In this document: one piece after another, positions 62,259 through 64,000 of the stretch | How the letters are laid out: the number at the start of each line of letters is the position of its first letter | How positions within the stretch are numbered: the first letter of the stretch is position 1 | From: JAUWKC01 sp035529895 | Lineage (GTDB): Bacteria > Planctomycetota > Phycisphaerae > Sedimentisphaerales > Anaerobacaceae | NCBI GenBank assembly: GCA_035529895.1 | Contig: DATKVV010000008.1 | Span: 117,948 to 181,947 of the forward strand | Length of the DNA: 64,000 nt | Direction of reading: 5' to 3' | Notes under the pieces: generated by a model | Told to the model about the DNA's origin: nothing | What the model saw: the letters and a program-made list of their open reading frames with translations, nothing else | Databases searched by the model: none | Program-made: the position numbers and the translations under genes

Positions 62259-62288
62259 TTTTCCCTTTTCCCCTGCCCCCCCGCGTAC

Positions 62289-62310
62289 GGGCAACCCCAT
62301 GTGGTTGCCC
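62289..62310. repeat. 22-nt palindromic hairpin, copy 2
   Basis: GGGCAACCCCATGTGGTTGC followed by CC differs from copy 1 by one base. Both copies are followed by TTTTCCC, so the unit includes TAC before and a pyrimidine run after. Confidence 0.85.
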
Positions 62311-62379
62311 TTTTCCCCTTTTTTCCCTTGCTTTTTCCCTCCTTTTGTGGTATTTTTACCCCGTGAGATAGCCTCGTAG

Positions 62380-62398
62380 GGTGCGATCTTTACGCACC
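62380..62398. repeat. Short hairpin GGTGCG-7-CGCACC
   Basis: Perfect 6-base arms around ATCTTTA, between the truncated HNH frame and the HNH-type gene. No T-run follows, so a terminator role is not supported. Confidence 0.5.
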
Positions 62399-62588
62399 AC
62401 TTATCTGTCAGCCCTGCGAGGGCAGGGGTCCATTCCACCCAAATAATCAATTATCCATAGTCGATTGATGCCGTCCCCCCCATTGTTATTCTCAGCCCAA
62501 CGAAATGAAGCGAAGAATCTCAATACTTATGAGTTGTCATTCTGTGAGACGGCCGTTTTCACCGAACGTATCAACCCGATTCTTGTGC

Positions 62589-63404
62589 TCAAGTCTTCTT
62601 CATTTCATCTGGCGAATACCATATCAAACTCAGTTCATTATTAGGGAAGGCTGACCGAATGACTGGAGTGGGGAAGGGATCGTTTAGACTCACTACCCAA
62701 GTGTCTGTCCCAATCGTTAGCGCCAACAAAACGTACTTCCCTCCTATGTCGACGAGGCGGTAATGATAACAGAAAACCTCCTCGATGGGGCCATCGGAAT
62801 CCGTGGTGCGTTTTCTCAGATCTTTCAGATTTCCAATCTCCGTATGGAAGACGGGCCATAGCCAATCCACCTTACCAAATCTCGCATACTGCCTTGCCTG
62901 ATCGAAGGTGTCGGATCGAGCACGTACCGGGTCTGCGACACAGACAAGTTCAACTCCTATCTTACAGAAGAAGCGTCCCATCATTGAAAGAACAAGAGAC
63001 GTGAAAACAAAAGTGAACCTATTTCGAGAACCTGCAACCATCTGCTTGACGATCCGGTCGTCATCTATATCAACAGACACATAATAGCCATCGTGACAGG
63101 TGAATCCTACGAGGTTGTCGTGCAGATCATGCCTAGAGCCAAGTCGGCCCTTCTGTTTCTTGGGCTGTGAGAGATCTACATGTGGCAGCTTCTCGTCCTT
63201 CTTTCTGATGCCCAAGAAGGTCCGCCAGAATGCCAATGGCGTCTTGCCCAGAACAAAGTTCTCTAGCTCTGTTCCGAAGTACTGGTTGCACTTGTCACAC
63301 ACGTTTTGAGTAAGGATCAAGTCATCATTCCCAAGTGCTTCCGGGATGACGTGCTCTGGTCGCGTGAACGGACCAATACTGTTACAAAAAAGACAGTATG
63401 TCAT
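62589..63404 (-). CDS. HNH-type endonuclease-like protein
   Basis: A 271-residue protein whose N-terminus resembles the HNH_5-type zinc/HNH module: YCLFCNSIGPFTRPEHVIPEAL with paired Cys and the catalytic-region His, then CDKCNQYFGTELENF. The C-terminal 180 residues have no domain I recognise. It may nick or cleave DNA, as in phage or defence-island HNH proteins. I chose ATG 63404. The frame is open further upstream to a TTG at 63476 with no clear ribosome-binding site. It sits in the repeat-rich accessory end of the window. Confidence 0.7.
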   Translation of the reverse strand: MTYCLFCNSIGPFTRPEHVIPEALGNDDLILTQNVCDKCNQYFGTELENFVLGKTPLAFWRTFLGIRKKDEKLPHVDLSQPKKQKGRLGSRHDLHDNLVGFTCHDGYYVSVDIDDDRIVKQMVAGSRNRFTFVFTSLVLSMMGRFFCKIGVELVCVADPVRARSDTFDQARQYARFGKVDWLWPVFHTEIGNLKDLRKRTTDSDGPIEEVFCYHYRLVDIGGKYVLLALTIGTDTWVVSLNDPFPTPVIRSAFPNNELSLIWYSPDEMKKT

Positions 63405-63758
63405 TTTGTCATCTTCATAATAATAATATACGATACGTTTTCCACCGATTGTATGCTGCCATTGTGATGATATCAACTAAGGAATTTGGCTCCAAATCCG
63501 TCAATAAGCCCCAATCTAAATAATTGTATCACAATAGTATATATGTGTTTTTAGCCCATACTGATTAATGGAGTGAACATTTTATTCTGTGCTGCTTACA
63601 TTGTCCATGATAGTCTCAACATATTGACCTCCCAAGGAGAATCCCATCCCGAACAAAGTGTTGAGTCCCGCGCGTTCACACTTCAATCCAGAGGGCCTGG
63701 CGCCCCCGCCAGAATCTTAGGGTGACCCAAATAAGTGCTTTTTTGGCCGTTTTTTTCT

Positions 63759-63800
63759 TGACTTTTGTTTGAAAATCGCTTAACATACCCCCCAAAGCCC
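63759..63800. repeat. 42-nt dispersed repeat, copy 2
   Basis: Matches 60171-60212 at 41 of 42 positions, in the same orientation, 3.6 kb apart. Confidence 0.85.
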
Positions 63801-63838
63801 CTAAGGGGCAGACTTGCCCGCCAGGCTTTTTGGCGGGC
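63797..63838. repeat. Two adjacent hairpins with CTTGCCCGCC units
   Basis: GCCCC-TAA-GGGGC (63797-63809), then GCCCGCCA-7-TGGCGGGC (63816-63838). The CTTGCCCGCC word also ends both 77-nt repeats at 58 kb, linking the repeat families. Confidence 0.75.
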
Positions 63839-64000
63839 TTGCCCGCCGTTCGTTTGGTGGGTAGGCGGAGTCCCGCACGTTTTCGTATCAGCAGATACAC
63901 GCCACAATAAGTTCAAAGTCAAAGGAGATTACGAACTGTGAACAACGAACTACGAACCTTGTTTCGCAAGATGCGATTTCCAGCGACGAGCGACCAGCGA

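Larger units (their letters stand above)
61991..62371 (+). pseudogene. Truncated HNH-endonuclease-associated frame
   Basis: The segment MKEIPLTNGQDAKVNDEDYE followed by YLSRYTWYAYC and FMHDVIMG matches the N-terminal module seen before HNH domains in phage and homing-type endonucleases. There it leads into DHxxHNxxxNRRxNLR. After IMGLDWYG (about 62235) the frame runs into a pair of palindromic hairpins and low-complexity sequence, so the HNH part is missing. The open frame extends upstream to about 61910 (YKKAWQDVRKAQSLGYRVPP). ATG 62051 is the best internal start. Confidence 0.55.
63477..64000. other. Terminal non-coding region with repeats
   Basis: No gene supported. It holds the second copy of the 42-nt repeat, two strong hairpins at 63797-63838, and near the right edge a quasi-repetitive GAAC/ACGAAC run turning into GACGAGCGACCAGCGA. 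Confidence 0.6.

Noticed and set aside
1..64000. CRISPR array, insertion sequence with transposase, or prophage
   Set aside because: No regularly spaced 24-40 nt repeats with unique spacers, no transposase-like frame and no phage structural genes were seen.

Overview
The window reads as a chromosomal segment from a diderm planctomycete, most likely of the Phycisphaerae/Sedimentisphaerales type. This taxonomic call is an inference from gene content. The evidence is a complete LPS inner-core heptose pathway, many secreted beta-propeller proteins sharing a WPxFRG-like N-terminal motif, Tat-exported aldo/keto-reductase-like and fucose-isomerase-like proteins, a dockerin-bearing secreted protein, a pseudopilin with an H...DG motif, and a DksA-type protein with a degenerate zinc finger.

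Layout. 0-16 kb is mostly housekeeping: the 3' part of valS, a BFN-domain protein, lspA (convergent), a TPR lipoprotein, gpmI, mutL coupled to a BtuFCD-like metal-chelate importer, a DksA-like regulator, yacG, a polytopic membrane protein, a WbpM/PglF-like nucleotide-sugar dehydratase and tRNA-Ser(GCT). 16.7-23.1 kb is a secretion/regulation locus: a dockerin protein, a secreted C39-like protease that carries a double-glycine leader and a 12-cysteine C-terminal segment in the same chain, and a pseudopilin. These face an ECF sigma factor and an anti-sigma factor with four zinc-binding modules.

23.8-45.6 kb is dominated by minus-strand genes. Two related beta-propeller genes are followed by a tightly packed run of twelve genes (45640 down to 28764). 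In transcription order they are a beta-propeller, GT4 glycosyltransferase, LolD-like ATPase, large FtsX permease, beta-propeller, NHL propeller, small Cys protein, Tat ferredoxin, NapH-like membrane Fe-S protein, beta-propeller, NuoE-NuoF fusion and Fe-S/GltD-like flavoprotein. I infer a membrane-linked redox system fed by NAD(P)H with extracytoplasmic propeller partners. Its substrate is not evident, and it is the main candidate for an undescribed system here.

45.9-55.4 kb holds tRNA-Lys(TTT), an NAD-isocitrate-dehydrogenase-like gene and an LPS core operon: lpxK, hldE, gmhA, gmhB (with an unusual membrane extension), a heptosyltransferase, a WaaP-like kinase, a GT4 enzyme and plsY. 55.7-58.1 kb has two Tat-exported aldo/keto-reductase-like paralogs that lack most of the catalytic tetrad. 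58.2-64 kb is an accessory, decaying region: perfect direct repeats, hairpins, a gene split from an Mrr-like nuclease frame by a single TGA, a fucose-isomerase-like gene beside a remnant of a paralog, a truncated HNH-associated frame and an HNH-type endonuclease.

The genes were read by eye. Family assignments rest on visible motifs and no database search was run.
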